A stretch of 64,000 nt of DNA from an uncultured Metabacillus sp. (GCF_947503125.1 NZ_CANNCR010000004.1:62001-126000), one strand, 5' to 3'; shown: positions 26,588 through 35,769, counted from the stretch's first letter. Translations and numbers: made by a program. The notes: generated by a model not told the origin, from the sequence alone.

Positions 26588-28060
26588 TTAAAAGTATTTC
26601 GCAATATCTCTAGATAAATTCTCATATTTTGAATAAAGTGCTGTATAAATTTCATGGTTCTTCATATTTGGACGAATAGGCTCTCCCATTGGTATATTCT
26701 TTTTAATTTCCTCAAAAGAATTGACCTTTCCTATTCCGATTAGTGCTGTCCATGCAGCTCCCCAGGCTGCACTATGATGACTTTCTGAAATGCAAACTTC
26801 TTTTCCAAACATATCCGCTAACATTTGCAACCATAATGGAGATCTGGACAATCCGCCATTCACATAAATTTTTTCCGGTTTACCAGCTAATTCTTCTAAC
26901 GCTTGTCCAATTTGATATAGATTAAAGGTAATACCCTCTAACACAGCACGAACAAAATGTTCTTTTTTATGGGTAATAGTCATCCCATAAAAATTTCCTT
27001 TTGCCTCTTGATTCCATAAAGGTGCCCTTTCACCATTTATATAAGGGAGAAAAAGCATTCCTTCGGCACCGGGTGCAACATCTTCCGCAATGGCCGTGAA
27101 TTCATCGAAACTGCCTTGATCGTTCAGGAGTTCTTTCAACCATTGCAAGGCAATACCGCCATTATTTGTCGGCCCCCCTATGATGGAAAAATCTTCAGTA
27201 AATGCATAGCAAAAGGTTTCATGTCTGTCAGTAATTTGAAAACCTTTTGTAAATTGTCTAATGGCACCACTAGTTCCAGCAGTTATTGCAACTTCACCTG
27301 GAGAAATAGCGCCAATTCCTAGATTAGCAAATTGGCCGTCAGCTGCCCCAATTACAAATGGCATTTCATTTGAAATTCCCATTTTTTCAGCAACATCTTC
27401 TTTTATTCTTGTTAATAGCTCTGTTGGCGGCACAACTTTTGAAAGCTGTTCTTTTTTAATTCCTGCAAGAGCGATGATTTCATCATCCCATTGAAATGTT
27501 TTTGCGTTAAATAAGCCTGTTGCCGCTGCCATTGAATAATCGATTACTCTTTGATCAAACCATTTTAAAAGAATGAATTCCTTTATAGATAAGAAATATG
27601 TTGCTTTTAAATAAGGATCATACTCTGTTTCTTTCATCCATAATAACTTTGATAATGGAGACATAGGATGATTTGGCAACCCAGTTTTTGAGTAGATTTC
27701 GATTCCATTTGTATCCTTTAATTTTTCTGCTTGTTCACTGCTTCTCCCATCAGACCAAATAAGCGCCTGTGATAATGGTTCCCCATTTTCATCCACACAA
27801 ATAAGTGAGTGCATGGCGGAAGAAAACCCAATCGCTAAAGCTTCACTTTTCTGTATATTTGCTTGCTCTAATGCATCTCTAACAGCTTGGACAGCCTTTT
27901 GCTCAATTTCAGCTGGATTTTGCTCCACCCATCCCCTTTTCGGGTAATAAGTTGTGATTGGTATATCTGCTTCTGAAATTACTTTTCCATTTAACTGAAA
28001 AACAACAGCTTTAACACTCGTTGTTCCTAAATCTAGCCCAATAACATATTGTTGTGACAC
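26588..28060 (-). CDS. gntK: Gluconokinase (FGGY family)
   Basis: It phosphorylates a sugar acid, probably D-gluconate, with ATP. The 490-residue FGGY protein has YVIGLDLGTTSVKAVVF at the N-terminus, FSSAMHSL and IWSDGR typical of GntK, and the phosphate-binding ITAGTSGAIR. GTG at 28060 is chosen because AAGGAAG lies 8 bases upstream; the frame extends further without a site. Its place between larE and larB links the nickel-pincer cofactor to gluconate metabolism. A cre site precedes it. Confidence 0.9.
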   Translation of the reverse strand: MSQQYVIGLDLGTTSVKAVVFQLNGKVISEADIPITTYYPKRGWVEQNPAEIEQKAVQAVRDALEQANIQKSEALAIGFSSAMHSLICVDENGEPLSQALIWSDGRSSEQAEKLKDTNGIEIYSKTGLPNHPMSPLSKLLWMKETEYDPYLKATYFLSIKEFILLKWFDQRVIDYSMAAATGLFNAKTFQWDDEIIALAGIKKEQLSKVVPPTELLTRIKEDVAEKMGISNEMPFVIGAADGQFANLGIGAISPGEVAITAGTSGAIRQFTKGFQITDRHETFCYAFTEDFSIIGGPTNNGGIALQWLKELLNDQGSFDEFTAIAEDVAPGAEGMLFLPYINGERAPLWNQEAKGNFYGMTITHKKEHFVRAVLEGITFNLYQIGQALEELAGKPEKIYVNGGLSRSPLWLQMLADMFGKEVCISESHHSAAWGAAWTALIGIGKVNSFEEIKKNIPMGEPIRPNMKNHEIYTALYSKYENLSRDIAKYF

Positions 28061-28095
28061 GATTTCATCTTCCTTTTCAAATAAGTATTCATAAC

Positions 28096-28109
28096 AGCAA
28101 ACGTTTACA
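28096..28109 (-). promoter_or_regulatory. cre site before gntK
   Basis: TGTAAACGTTTGCT on the minus strand fits the CcpA consensus TGNAANCGNWNNCW at every position. It lies between the larE terminator and the gntK start, as expected for catabolite repression of gntK-larBC. Confidence 0.7.
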
Positions 28110-28112
28110 CAG

Positions 28113-28143
28113 AAAAAGCCTTGGAGAAATCCCAAAGCCTTTT
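28113..28143 (-). terminator. Terminator of larE
   Basis: AAAAGGCTTTGG pairs with CCAAGGCTTTTT (two G-U pairs) around a 7-base loop, with its own T-run, directly after the larE stop. So gntK-larB-larC probably has its own promoter besides read-through. Confidence 0.8.
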
Positions 28144-28146
28144 CTA

Positions 28147-28947
28147 TTAAGAAAGAACCTTATTCATACTACCACTCTTATATCCTATTAAATCTAACGT
28201 GATATATTTATATCCGTACTTTGTAAGTTCTTTAGAAATGGATTCATGATTTTCTAATACGATTTTCATATCATTTGGTTCTACTTCAATTCTCGCAATC
28301 TCTTGGTGGGTTCTGACACGAACTTGCCGAATTTGAAGTGATTTTATATAAGCTTCTGCTTTTTCCACTTTAGACAGCTTTTCAATGGTAATTTTCTCAC
28401 CGTAAGCAATTCGTGAAGATAAACAAGCAAAGGAAGGCTTATTCCATGTTGGCAAATCAAATTCACGGGACAGCTCCCTAATTTCAGCTTTAAATAAATT
28501 GGCTTCTTGAAGTGGTCCGCGAATCCCCTTCTCCTTAGCCGCCTTCATTCCAGGCCGAAATTCATTTAGGTCATCAGCAATGACGCCGTATACCACATTT
28601 TTGAATCCTTCTTTTTCCATCAAAGGCAGTAAATGCTCGAACAAGCTGCTTTTACAGAAGTAACAGCGATTTTTATCGTTCTCTGTATAGCCTGGAATTT
28701 CCAATTCAGATGTTTCAATCACTTGATGATTGACCCCAATCCTTCCGGCTAATTCTTTTGCCTCTTGAAGCTCACTGGAGGGGTATGTTTCAGAATCGGC
28801 GGTAACTGCTAATACTCGGCTTTTTCCAAGGGTATCTACTGCCGCTTTTAATAAGAAAGTACTATCCACCCCGCCGGAAAATGCAACAACAACCGAGTCC
28901 ATTTCTTGGAGAATCGACACTAGTTTTTGATATTTCTCATGTATCAT
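28147..28947 (-). CDS. larE: Sulfur transferase LarE of the three-cysteine type
   Basis: An ATP-dependent enzyme that adds sulfur to the nickel-pincer precursor. The 266-residue protein has the PP-loop AFSGGVDSTFLL (residues 22-33). Three cysteines, C95, C98 (RCYFCKSS) and C175 (SFACLSSR), are present. L. plantarum LarE has only the last and sacrifices its sulfur; proteins with all three can hold a [4Fe-4S] cluster and act catalytically. ATG at 28947 follows GAAAGGAGA. Confidence 0.95.
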   Translation of the reverse strand: MIHEKYQKLVSILQEMDSVVVAFSGGVDSTFLLKAAVDTLGKSRVLAVTADSETYPSSELQEAKELAGRIGVNHQVIETSELEIPGYTENDKNRCYFCKSSLFEHLLPLMEKEGFKNVVYGVIADDLNEFRPGMKAAKEKGIRGPLQEANLFKAEIRELSREFDLPTWNKPSFACLSSRIAYGEKITIEKLSKVEKAEAYIKSLQIRQVRVRTHQEIARIEVEPNDMKIVLENHESISKELTKYGYKYITLDLIGYKSGSMNKVLS

Positions 28948-29018
28948 GGTCTTCTCCTTTCTTACATCTATTATTGTCATTACTCATCGTTTATATTTCC
29001 ATATTCAATTCGATAGAA

Positions 29019-29789
29019 TCAGATCGTCATACTGCCAAAACCGCCGTCAACAGGGATGAGAGCCCCGGTTACAAAGCTTGAAGCCTTTTCTGAAGACAGC
29101 CAAACAGCTGCTCCTTGTAGTTCATCCGGGCTGCCGAAACGTTTCATCGGTGTATGGTTCATAATCGATTCGATTCTTTCTTCACTTAAGATTTTTCGGT
29201 TTTGTTCCGCAGGGAAAAAGCCAGGTATAATTGCATTAACCCGAATACCATGTGGAGCAAATTCACGTGCTAAATACTGTGTCATGCTATTCACTCCAGC
29301 TTTTGATACGGAATACGTAAATACTTTTGATAGGGGAGTTGTTGAAGAAACAGACGATATATTAATTATACTGCCTTTTCTTTCCTGCTCAATCATTTTC
29401 TTTGCGAAAATTTGGCAGGAGACCATCATTCCTTTTAAGTTTACATCCATGATATCATCCCATTCATCCTCACCTAGCTCAAAAAACGGTGTGGTACTGT
29501 TTTTACCAGGTGCATTTAAGAGAATATCAAATCCTCCTGACCACTTTTCAATTTGGTCAGCAGCATTCTCTAATGATTCCCTTTTGCTGACATCAGCTTG
29601 AAACGCTTTTGCTGTTCCTCCTGCTTCTTCAATTTCCTGAACAACTTGAATTGCTTTTTCAAGATTTCGGCCGACGATAGCTATTTTTGCCCCGTGAGCA
29701 GCCATCCCTTTTGCAATAGATGATCCTAATACACTATTTCCTCCGATGGCAACAGCTGTTTTTCCAGTTAAATCAAATAAGCTACTCAA
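29019..29789 (-). CDS. Short-chain dehydrogenase, sugar-acid type
   Basis: A 256-residue classical SDR: cofactor loop AIGGNSVLGSSIAKG, NAG-like NAPGKN, catalytic Ser in INISSVSST and YSVSK (Tyr and Lys), and the end PVDGGFGSMTI. It resembles D-mannonate/fructuronate and gluconate-5-dehydrogenase-like SDRs of Bacillus (UxuB/YjmF type). Between the TRAP/larA and larE-gntK genes it probably oxidises or reduces a sugar acid. The exact substrate cannot be read from sequence. Confidence 0.85.
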   Translation of the reverse strand: MSSLFDLTGKTAVAIGGNSVLGSSIAKGMAAHGAKIAIVGRNLEKAIQVVQEIEEAGGTAKAFQADVSKRESLENAADQIEKWSGGFDILLNAPGKNSTTPFFELGEDEWDDIMDVNLKGMMVSCQIFAKKMIEQERKGSIINISSVSSTTPLSKVFTYSVSKAGVNSMTQYLAREFAPHGIRVNAIIPGFFPAEQNRKILSEERIESIMNHTPMKRFGSPDELQGAAVWLSSEKASSFVTGALIPVDGGFGSMTI

Positions 29790-29843
29790 ATTTAATTCCC
29801 CTCTTTCTTCTATAATTCAAGGATTCAGACAGACTGATCAAAT

Positions 29844-30196
29844 TCAAAATAAATTCCCATTTTCATCAAAGGATAGATCATATAGGTCTGAGACTTGCTC
29901 CAATTCCGGATGTTTTGCAATATGATCAAGCAAGCTTTCAGACACTTCAATTTCCGCTATATCTAATGTATTTTTAATACGCACCATTTTAACCTTCGTA
30001 AAATCTAAAATATTGCAGGTTTTAATTGCAGCTTTTATGGCATCCCGATCATTCGCTAAGGTTGTTGCAATTTTAGTTGGTGCACATACTGTCGACGTTA
30101 AACCGTTTGCATAGGTAACTTCCCTGTCCATCTTGTCAACAAGGCGTTGTGTTGTAAAATCGGCTGGAAGTGAATAATAATAAGCGTTTCGCTTCC
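29844..30196 (-). pseudogene. C-terminal remnant of a LarA-family racemase/epimerase
   Basis: About 112 residues (from SLPADFTTQRLVDKMDREV to LSFDENGNLF) match by eye the C-terminal domain of LarA-like proteins, including RIKNTLDIAEIEVSESLL. The N-terminal two-thirds, with the cofactor-binding Lys and catalytic His residues, are missing. The upstream end joins the response-regulator gene in another frame near 30190. LarA homologues include a D-gluconate 2-epimerase; given gntK nearby, that is the likeliest former role. No ribosome binding site precedes the frame. Confidence 0.75.
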
Positions 30197-30783
30197 TCAA
30201 TCCGCAGCTCGGTTAAATAATCAACAAACTTTTTGTTAAGCTGCTGCTTAAATAGTTGACTGAGGTAGCTTGGATTCATATGAACCCGCTCTGCTGCTTC
30301 TTTAAGGGTTATTTCATTAAGTGGTGTATTGTTTAAATAATGCAAAACCTGATCGATTGTTGAAGTTGGAAGATCTTCGTACATCATGTCCTCTCTTTTC
30401 TCCTCTTCACCTTTTCGCTTATCTAACCACTTTTCTAAACAAAGTTTTAGATCATTTTCCTCTATCGGTTTTAGAAGATAATCAGTTACTCCGCTCCGGA
30501 TTGCATGTTGGACAAATTGGAATTCATCATGAACACTAATAATGATCGTATCCTGGTCTTTTTTAAATTGTCGTAATTCCTTAATAAACGTAAGTCCATC
30601 CATTACAGGCATACTAACATCTGTAAAAATCAAATCTATTTCATTTTGCTTCATCCAATCGAGAGCCTCCAGCCCATTCTCACATTCATGTGAGATGTGA
30701 AACGGGAGATTCAATTGATTAATGGTCCATTTAAGAGTTGTACGAACCCATTTTTCATCATCTACCAGTAAGATGCTGAACAT
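30136..30783 (-). CDS. YesN-like response regulator, C-terminally truncated
   Basis: Receiver domain at residues 1-120 (LLVDDEKWVR, phospho-acceptor in DLIFTDVSMPVMDG, Lys in LLKPIEEND), then an AraC-type DNA-binding domain. Only its first helix-turn-helix is complete (ITLKEAAERVHMNPSYLSQLF). After RIEEAKRLLL the sequence becomes FTSSRFYNTTPC and stops, where the second helix-turn-helix should follow. It probably cannot bind DNA normally. Its start overlaps the kinase gene by 26 bases; AGGAGGAG precedes the ATG. Confidence 0.88.
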   Translation of the reverse strand: MFSILLVDDEKWVRTTLKWTINQLNLPFHISHECENGLEALDWMKQNEIDLIFTDVSMPVMDGLTFIKELRQFKKDQDTIIISVHDEFQFVQHAIRSGVTDYLLKPIEENDLKLCLEKWLDKRKGEEEKREDMMYEDLPTSTIDQVLHYLNNTPLNEITLKEAAERVHMNPSYLSQLFKQQLNKKFVDYLTELRIEEAKRLLLFTSSRFYNTTPC

Positions 30784-32608
30784 TTGACTCCTCCTCTAAC
30801 TCAACAATTGGCATGCGAATCTTTACTGCTGTACCTCTTCCATTAAAGGTATCCAGCTGTATCCCATATTCTGATCCAAAAGATTTAACAATCCTTTGGT
30901 GAACATTAATAATTCCAATACTTGTTCCGCCATTTGTTATTTCTCTATGTTCAAGATTAAAAAGAATGTTTCGAAGTTCTTCTTCAGAGATGCCGACACC
31001 TGTGTCCCTCACTTCAATCATGAAAGAAGATTCAGAATCTTTATAAACGATTATGGAGATCTTGATCATAGTAGAAGCTGACCGTATCCCATGCAAAAAA
31101 CAGTTTTCCAAAATCGGCTGCAAAGTAAATTTGAGTACGGTTAAGTTCTTCGCCCACTGTGGTATATCACTTTCGTATTCAAAGCGATTGCCAAAACGAA
31201 ATTTCTGGATTTGTAAGTACATTTCACTAAATTTTAATTCCTCTTGTAATGTAACTGTTGGTGAAGCATTTCGCAAATTATAGCGCAGCAGCTTCCCAAG
31301 TGAAGAGGACATGGTTGCAATATGTTCCTGATTTTCTTCAAGAGCCATTCCCCTTATTGTTTCCAATGAATTATATAAAAAGTGAGGATTGATTTGCGAC
31401 TGTAAGACCTGCAACTCAATTTCTTTTTGTCGCAATGACATTTCCGTTTCTCTTAATTTAGCAAAATACACTTCCTCAAACAGGTCTGATAATTTTTGCA
31501 CCATGTTATTAAAACCTTTAGATAATTGCCCAATTTCATCGTTTGTTTCAATTTTTACCCGTGAATCAAGCTTACCCACCTCAACCTCTTTCATAAAAAA
31601 ATGAAGCCGTTTGATTGGCCTCAAAAGCCCTTTCGCAAATGCAAATCCTAATACATAGGCAACAATTAATGAAATAACAATCGTCCAAAAAATAGTTCGC
31701 CGGATCAGGATCGTCCCTTTTGTCACATCTTTATAAGGATTTGCTGTAAAAAAAGTCCATCCAAGATCGTTCGAAACCGTATACGTAACAAAATCTTTCC
31801 GATCATTTTTCAGCAGGATAGACCCGCTTGTTTCAGAGGGCAAATGAAGTAATTCTCTCAATTTTACTTTTTCACCAAGAATAGCTGAATTAGGATGATA
31901 AACATAATGACCTTTTGAATCTAGAATAAAAAAATACCCATTATTGCCTGGAGTGACCTTATCAGAAAATTCCCGTATCCTTCGAAAATTAATATCGATA
32001 ATTAGCATGCCCACAGGTTGTAATGTTTTCGGGTTATATAATCGTCTAATAAGAGAGATCACTGGTTCTTCCTTATCTTTTAATGAAAGAGTCCGGCTAA
32101 CGAGAATTGCTAAACCATTATGAGGAACTGAGGAATACCAATATTCATTCTTTATTTTATAAGCAGGATAATAATTTCTATTTCCTAGTAAATCAATGAA
32201 CCTGGATTGGTTATCCAGATAGACCGTAATATTTGATATATCTGGTCTTGAATAGTGTGCATCTTTTAAAACCTTATGGACCGCTTCCCTGATTTCGCCA
32301 TTTTCATCCTCTTCCTGTGACTGTAATGTGCTAAACTTACTGATATCAGGCGAGTTAACAATCTTAAGACTTGTTAAATCAAAATCTCTTATATAATACT
32401 CAATCCTAGCTTCTACTTGTTCAATTACTTGCAGATTATAATGCGTTGCCTCCTCTTTCAGCTCGACGGAAGAGATATAATAAGAAATGAGGCCCACAGT
32501 AACAATTGGGAGTATAACGATAAAACTAGAGAATAGAAAAAGCTTTGTCATAAAAGAATAATTTTTATATTGTAAGATTGTACTAAGAAAGCTAGATAAC
32601 TTTTTCAT
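30758..32608 (-). CDS. YesM-like sensor histidine kinase
   Basis: A 616-residue membrane kinase. Two membrane helices (about 22-48 and 300-322) flank an extracellular Cache-type domain. A HAMP domain follows (RPIKRLHFFMKEVEVGKL), then the histidine-kinase domain with phospho-His in QSQINPHFLYNSLETIRG and an ATPase domain with DTGVGISEEEL. This class pairs with YesN-type regulators and senses sugars. It lies between the TRAP genes and its truncated partner. Confidence 0.93.
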   Translation of the reverse strand: MKKLSSFLSTILQYKNYSFMTKLFLFSSFIVILPIVTVGLISYYISSVELKEEATHYNLQVIEQVEARIEYYIRDFDLTSLKIVNSPDISKFSTLQSQEEDENGEIREAVHKVLKDAHYSRPDISNITVYLDNQSRFIDLLGNRNYYPAYKIKNEYWYSSVPHNGLAILVSRTLSLKDKEEPVISLIRRLYNPKTLQPVGMLIIDINFRRIREFSDKVTPGNNGYFFILDSKGHYVYHPNSAILGEKVKLRELLHLPSETSGSILLKNDRKDFVTYTVSNDLGWTFFTANPYKDVTKGTILIRRTIFWTIVISLIVAYVLGFAFAKGLLRPIKRLHFFMKEVEVGKLDSRVKIETNDEIGQLSKGFNNMVQKLSDLFEEVYFAKLRETEMSLRQKEIELQVLQSQINPHFLYNSLETIRGMALEENQEHIATMSSSLGKLLRYNLRNASPTVTLQEELKFSEMYLQIQKFRFGNRFEYESDIPQWAKNLTVLKFTLQPILENCFLHGIRSASTMIKISIIVYKDSESSFMIEVRDTGVGISEEELRNILFNLEHREITNGGTSIGIINVHQRIVKSFGSEYGIQLDTFNGRGTAVKIRMPIVELEEESNVQHLTGR

Positions 32609-32698
32609 CCCTCTTTTAGTTCCTCCCCTCCATCTTTAACAAACAATTAAATAAGCAAATCCAGGCCATAAAGACCTGGAGATCACCTGTTACCTATT

Positions 32699-33724
32699 TT
32701 AACGTGCTTCGTCTATCGCATCCATAATTTCTTTGAATTCGCTTCCATATTGCTCAACTACAGGCTTAACCGCTTCTTTCCATGGCGAAAGATCGTCAAC
32801 TTCAGTAATGGTTACACCTGCATCACGCAATTTTTGTTCCGATTCCTTCTCCCATTTATCCCAAGCTTCTCTTTGTGTTTTTACAGAATCAAGAGCAGCT
32901 TGTTTTATAATTTTTTGGTCTTCTTCTGATAACTTATCCCATGCAGCTTTACTTATTAAGAGAACCTCTGGCGTTCGTTGATGTGTATCCAAAATCATAT
33001 GCTTTGCAGGCTGGTAATGATTTGAGGACACAAAACTCGGATAATTATTTTCCGCACCATCAATTACTCCTGTCTCAAGTGCACTAAATACCTCCCCATA
33101 CGGCATCGGAGTTGCACTAGCACCTAGAGCTGATACAAGGTCTATATTCACTTTACTTTGCTGCACGCGAATTTTCTGTCCTTTCATATCTTCTAAACTT
33201 TTAATTGGTTTGGTAAAATAAAAGCTTCGTGCACCAGAACTATAATAGGCAAGACCTTTCATTCTGGAATCTTCAAGATTATCCAACATTTGATTCCCTG
33301 TTTCTCCTTCGAGGAAATTCCAGAGATGTTCATCAGAATCAAAAACATAAGGCAGACCAAGCACAGAGAATTCCTTATTAAATTCAGCCAAAGGACTTGC
33401 ATTTACTCGGGTAAATTCAATGGCCCCTAATTGGACCTGTTCAATAACCGCTTTTTCTTCCCCTAATTGTGCAGATGGAAACACCTCAATTTTGATTCTG
33501 CCATCTGTTCGTTCATTTACTAGCTCAGCAAATTTCATATCCCCGATAACAGTTGGATAGTCAGGTGGATGTGTGTCCGCCAATCGAAAGGTATATGTTG
33601 CTTTGTTTCCTGTTTCAGCATTCCCTCCTGCAGATGAACCTGATTGACTTGAACATCCAGCTAAAATTGAACTTGCAAGAAATAGACTTGCCATAACGCC
33701 CCAGACAAATTTTTTCTTCATCAT
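32699..33724 (-). CDS. dctP: TRAP transporter substrate-binding lipoprotein DctP
   Basis: The extracytoplasmic receptor of a TRAP transporter, 341 residues. The signal ends in FLASSILAGCSS (lipobox Cys). Family features are TFRLADTHPPDYPTV, the Arg-containing KIRVQQSKVNIDLVSALGA and GVIDGAENNYPSF. Such receptors bind carboxylates, often C4-dicarboxylates or sugar acids. ATG at 33724 follows AAGGGG by 5 bases. It is downstream of dctM and ends the transporter run. Confidence 0.94.
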   Translation of the reverse strand: MMKKKFVWGVMASLFLASSILAGCSSQSGSSAGGNAETGNKATYTFRLADTHPPDYPTVIGDMKFAELVNERTDGRIKIEVFPSAQLGEEKAVIEQVQLGAIEFTRVNASPLAEFNKEFSVLGLPYVFDSDEHLWNFLEGETGNQMLDNLEDSRMKGLAYYSSGARSFYFTKPIKSLEDMKGQKIRVQQSKVNIDLVSALGASATPMPYGEVFSALETGVIDGAENNYPSFVSSNHYQPAKHMILDTHQRTPEVLLISKAAWDKLSEEDQKIIKQAALDSVKTQREAWDKWEKESEQKLRDAGVTITEVDDLSPWKEAVKPVVEQYGSEFKEIMDAIDEAR

Positions 33725-33773
33725 ACACACCCCTTATAATAGTTTGATTGTTTTTTATTGCGTGGTCAAATCC

Positions 33774-35069
33774 TTATTTAGCCAAGAAATTCGGCAACCA
33801 CATCACAACCTCTGGAATATACGTGATAATTAACAATACAACTAACATCGCATAGAAAAATGGCAACATCGCTTTTGTTCCACTTTGAATCGATACTTTA
33901 CCAATGGCACATCCGACAAATAGGACGGTTCCAACCGGCGGTGTTAAAAGTCCTAATCCAGCATTGAGGATAAGAATAATTCCAAAATGAATAGGATCCA
34001 TCCCAAAGCTTGTCACAACAGGAAGCAGGATTGGTGTCATGATTAAAATCATCGGTGCCATATCCATTGGTGCCCCGAGCAATAAAAGTAAAATATTTAT
34101 GATTAATAGAATGATAAGTGGATTATCAGAAATAGTCAGAAACAGTTCCGTTACCATTCCAGGGATTTGCAAATAAGCTAATATCCAGCCAAATGCTGCT
34201 GACGCAGAGATGAGAAAGAACACCATTGATACGGTTCGCATGGTTCTTTTTAAAATCGTCCAAATTCTAGTTATTTTCACTTCACGATAAACAACAAAAG
34301 CCAAAATGAAAGAATACAAGCATGCTAGAGCTCCAGATTCTGTTGCGGTAAACCAGCCTGAAATAATGCCGCCTAAAATAATGAACGCAGGTGTAAGTGA
34401 GAGAATCCCATGAAAAATGATGCCTGCGCGTTTCTCTTTTGGAACAGGCTCTCCTTTTTGATAACCCCGTTTTCTTGCAATGATATAGCCTGTAATGAGT
34501 AGGGAGGCTAATAGAATCAGTCCAGGTACTATGCCGGCCATAAACAAGCTTGCGATTGAAATGCCTCCTGCGGCAAGAGAATATAAAACGAGATTATGAC
34601 TTGGAGGTACAACAACACCTTGAATCGCAGAAGATATGGTAACACCAACAGAATAATCTGCATCATAGCCTTGTTTCTTCATCATCGGAATCATGACCGA
34701 GCCAACAGAAGAAGCGTCTGCAACCGCAGAGCCCGAAATATTCCCAAAAAACATACATGCTACACTATTAACCATTGCGAGACCGCCTCTTACCCTGCCG
34801 ACACATAGGTTTGCAAAGTTAACCAGCCTGAGCGCCAGTCCCCCTTCACTCATAATATGGCCCGTTAAAATAAAGAACGGAATAGCCAATAAGGAAAATG
34901 AATTAACCCCTTGAAACATTTGTTGTCCTACAACAGGAAGAGGGACATCTAAATAGAGAATCGTTAAAAGCGATGAAGCAATAAGTGTCAGAGCAATCGG
35001 AAAACGCAAGAGCACTAATCCAACAAAGCTGGCAATCAGAATCGTAATGGCCATGTAATCAGTCGGCAT
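33774..35069 (-). CDS. dctM: TRAP transporter large permease DctM
   Basis: A 431-residue membrane protein with about 12 helices. Typical parts are FPIALTLIASSLL, FGNISGSAVADASSVGSVMIP, ITPPVGTVLF-like GLLTPPVGTVLFVGC and a C-terminal IPEVVMWLP. It carries the Na+-coupled transport. The start overlaps the end of dctQ; ATG at 35069 is preferred for its spacing from GGAGGG, with ATG at 35075 as the alternative. Confidence 0.93.
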   Translation of the reverse strand: MPTDYMAITILIASFVGLVLLRFPIALTLIASSLLTILYLDVPLPVVGQQMFQGVNSFSLLAIPFFILTGHIMSEGGLALRLVNFANLCVGRVRGGLAMVNSVACMFFGNISGSAVADASSVGSVMIPMMKKQGYDADYSVGVTISSAIQGVVVPPSHNLVLYSLAAGGISIASLFMAGIVPGLILLASLLITGYIIARKRGYQKGEPVPKEKRAGIIFHGILSLTPAFIILGGIISGWFTATESGALACLYSFILAFVVYREVKITRIWTILKRTMRTVSMVFFLISASAAFGWILAYLQIPGMVTELFLTISDNPLIILLIINILLLLLGAPMDMAPMILIMTPILLPVVTSFGMDPIHFGIILILNAGLGLLTPPVGTVLFVGCAIGKVSIQSGTKAMLPFFYAMLVVLLIITYIPEVVMWLPNFLAK

Positions 35070-35568
35070 GTTCATTTCCCTCCTCTATATTATGATGCCT
35101 TTTCGTATTAATAGAAAAAAATTGTAATAATGAGTATGCACAGATCATGATACCGGTAATCGGCATGATGAGATACTGGATACCTGTAGGGAGTTTTGTT
35201 GCAGGCAAAGTGGATTTTAACATAAGGATAGTAAAATCCCAGCCTTGAACAAGTAGAAATAACCCAAATGCAAAAATACTCGCATGTATAACTTTATCGA
35301 GAATCGTATTTACTCTCTTTGAAAAAAAGTTTGTAATAGCATCAATCCCTAAATGTATATTTTCGCGAAAACCAATCGCAATAGCCATAAAGGCAAACCA
35401 ACTCAACAATAGCAAGGTAACTTCTTCAGACCAGAAAAAAACAAAATTTAAGAATTTTCTTGTCATTACCTGGGTGGTTACAATGATAACTAATCCAAGT
35501 AGTGACAAAAGGGCAATATTTTCAAAGAGTGAATCAATGATCAGCCCCGTCTTTTTAATAAAATTCAT
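35059..35568 (-). CDS. dctQ: TRAP transporter small permease DctQ
   Basis: A 169-residue protein with four membrane helices, including VIIVTTQVMTRKFLNFVFFWSEEV and FRENIHLGIDAI, typical of DctQ. ATG at 35568 follows GAGGAGG by 6 bases; the frame extends 38 codons further with no site. It is the first gene of the dctQ-dctM-dctP run and has a cre site just upstream. Confidence 0.92.
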   Translation of the reverse strand: MNFIKKTGLIIDSLFENIALLSLLGLVIIVTTQVMTRKFLNFVFFWSEEVTLLLLSWFAFMAIAIGFRENIHLGIDAITNFFSKRVNTILDKVIHASIFAFGLFLLVQGWDFTILMLKSTLPATKLPTGIQYLIMPITGIMICAYSLLQFFSINTKRHHNIEEGNEHAD

Positions 35569-35583
35569 AAGCATCCTCCTCTT

Positions 35584-35597
35584 GGAAAGCGTTTTCA
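35584..35597 (-). promoter_or_regulatory. cre site before dctQ
   Basis: TGAAAACGCTTTCC on the minus strand matches the CcpA consensus except the last base, with good dyad symmetry. It lies 16-29 bases before the dctQ start codon, where bound CcpA could block transcription. Confidence 0.7.
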
Positions 35598-35719
35598 ATA
35601 ACCTAATTTTACGAATGAATCGAATTTTATTGAATGTGTTTTCTTTAGGAGAATTTGTGTTTTTTTTAGGTGGTATTTTCATTCCCTACGATTAACCTGT
35701 TTTTCTTCAAAAAAGAAAA

Positions 35720-35749
35720 CATACAAAAACAGACCCTAATCGGGTCTGT
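35720..35749 (-). terminator. Terminator of the cold-shock gene
   Basis: ACAGACCC and GGGTCTGT pair over 8 bases around a 5-base loop; TTTTTGTAT follows on the minus strand. Confidence 0.88.
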
Positions 35750-35769
35750 ATGTATGGTTTCTATCGGTT

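Noticed and set aside
30136-30200. The 118-codon frame starting at 30200 as an intact small gene
   Set aside because: Its first ATG lies inside the response-regulator gene with no ribosome binding site, and the protein begins in the middle of a LarA-family domain.
32660-32685. Hairpin TCCAGG/CCTGGA after dctP as a terminator
   Set aside because: Only six pairs and no T-run; the kinase gene follows closely and is probably co-transcribed.
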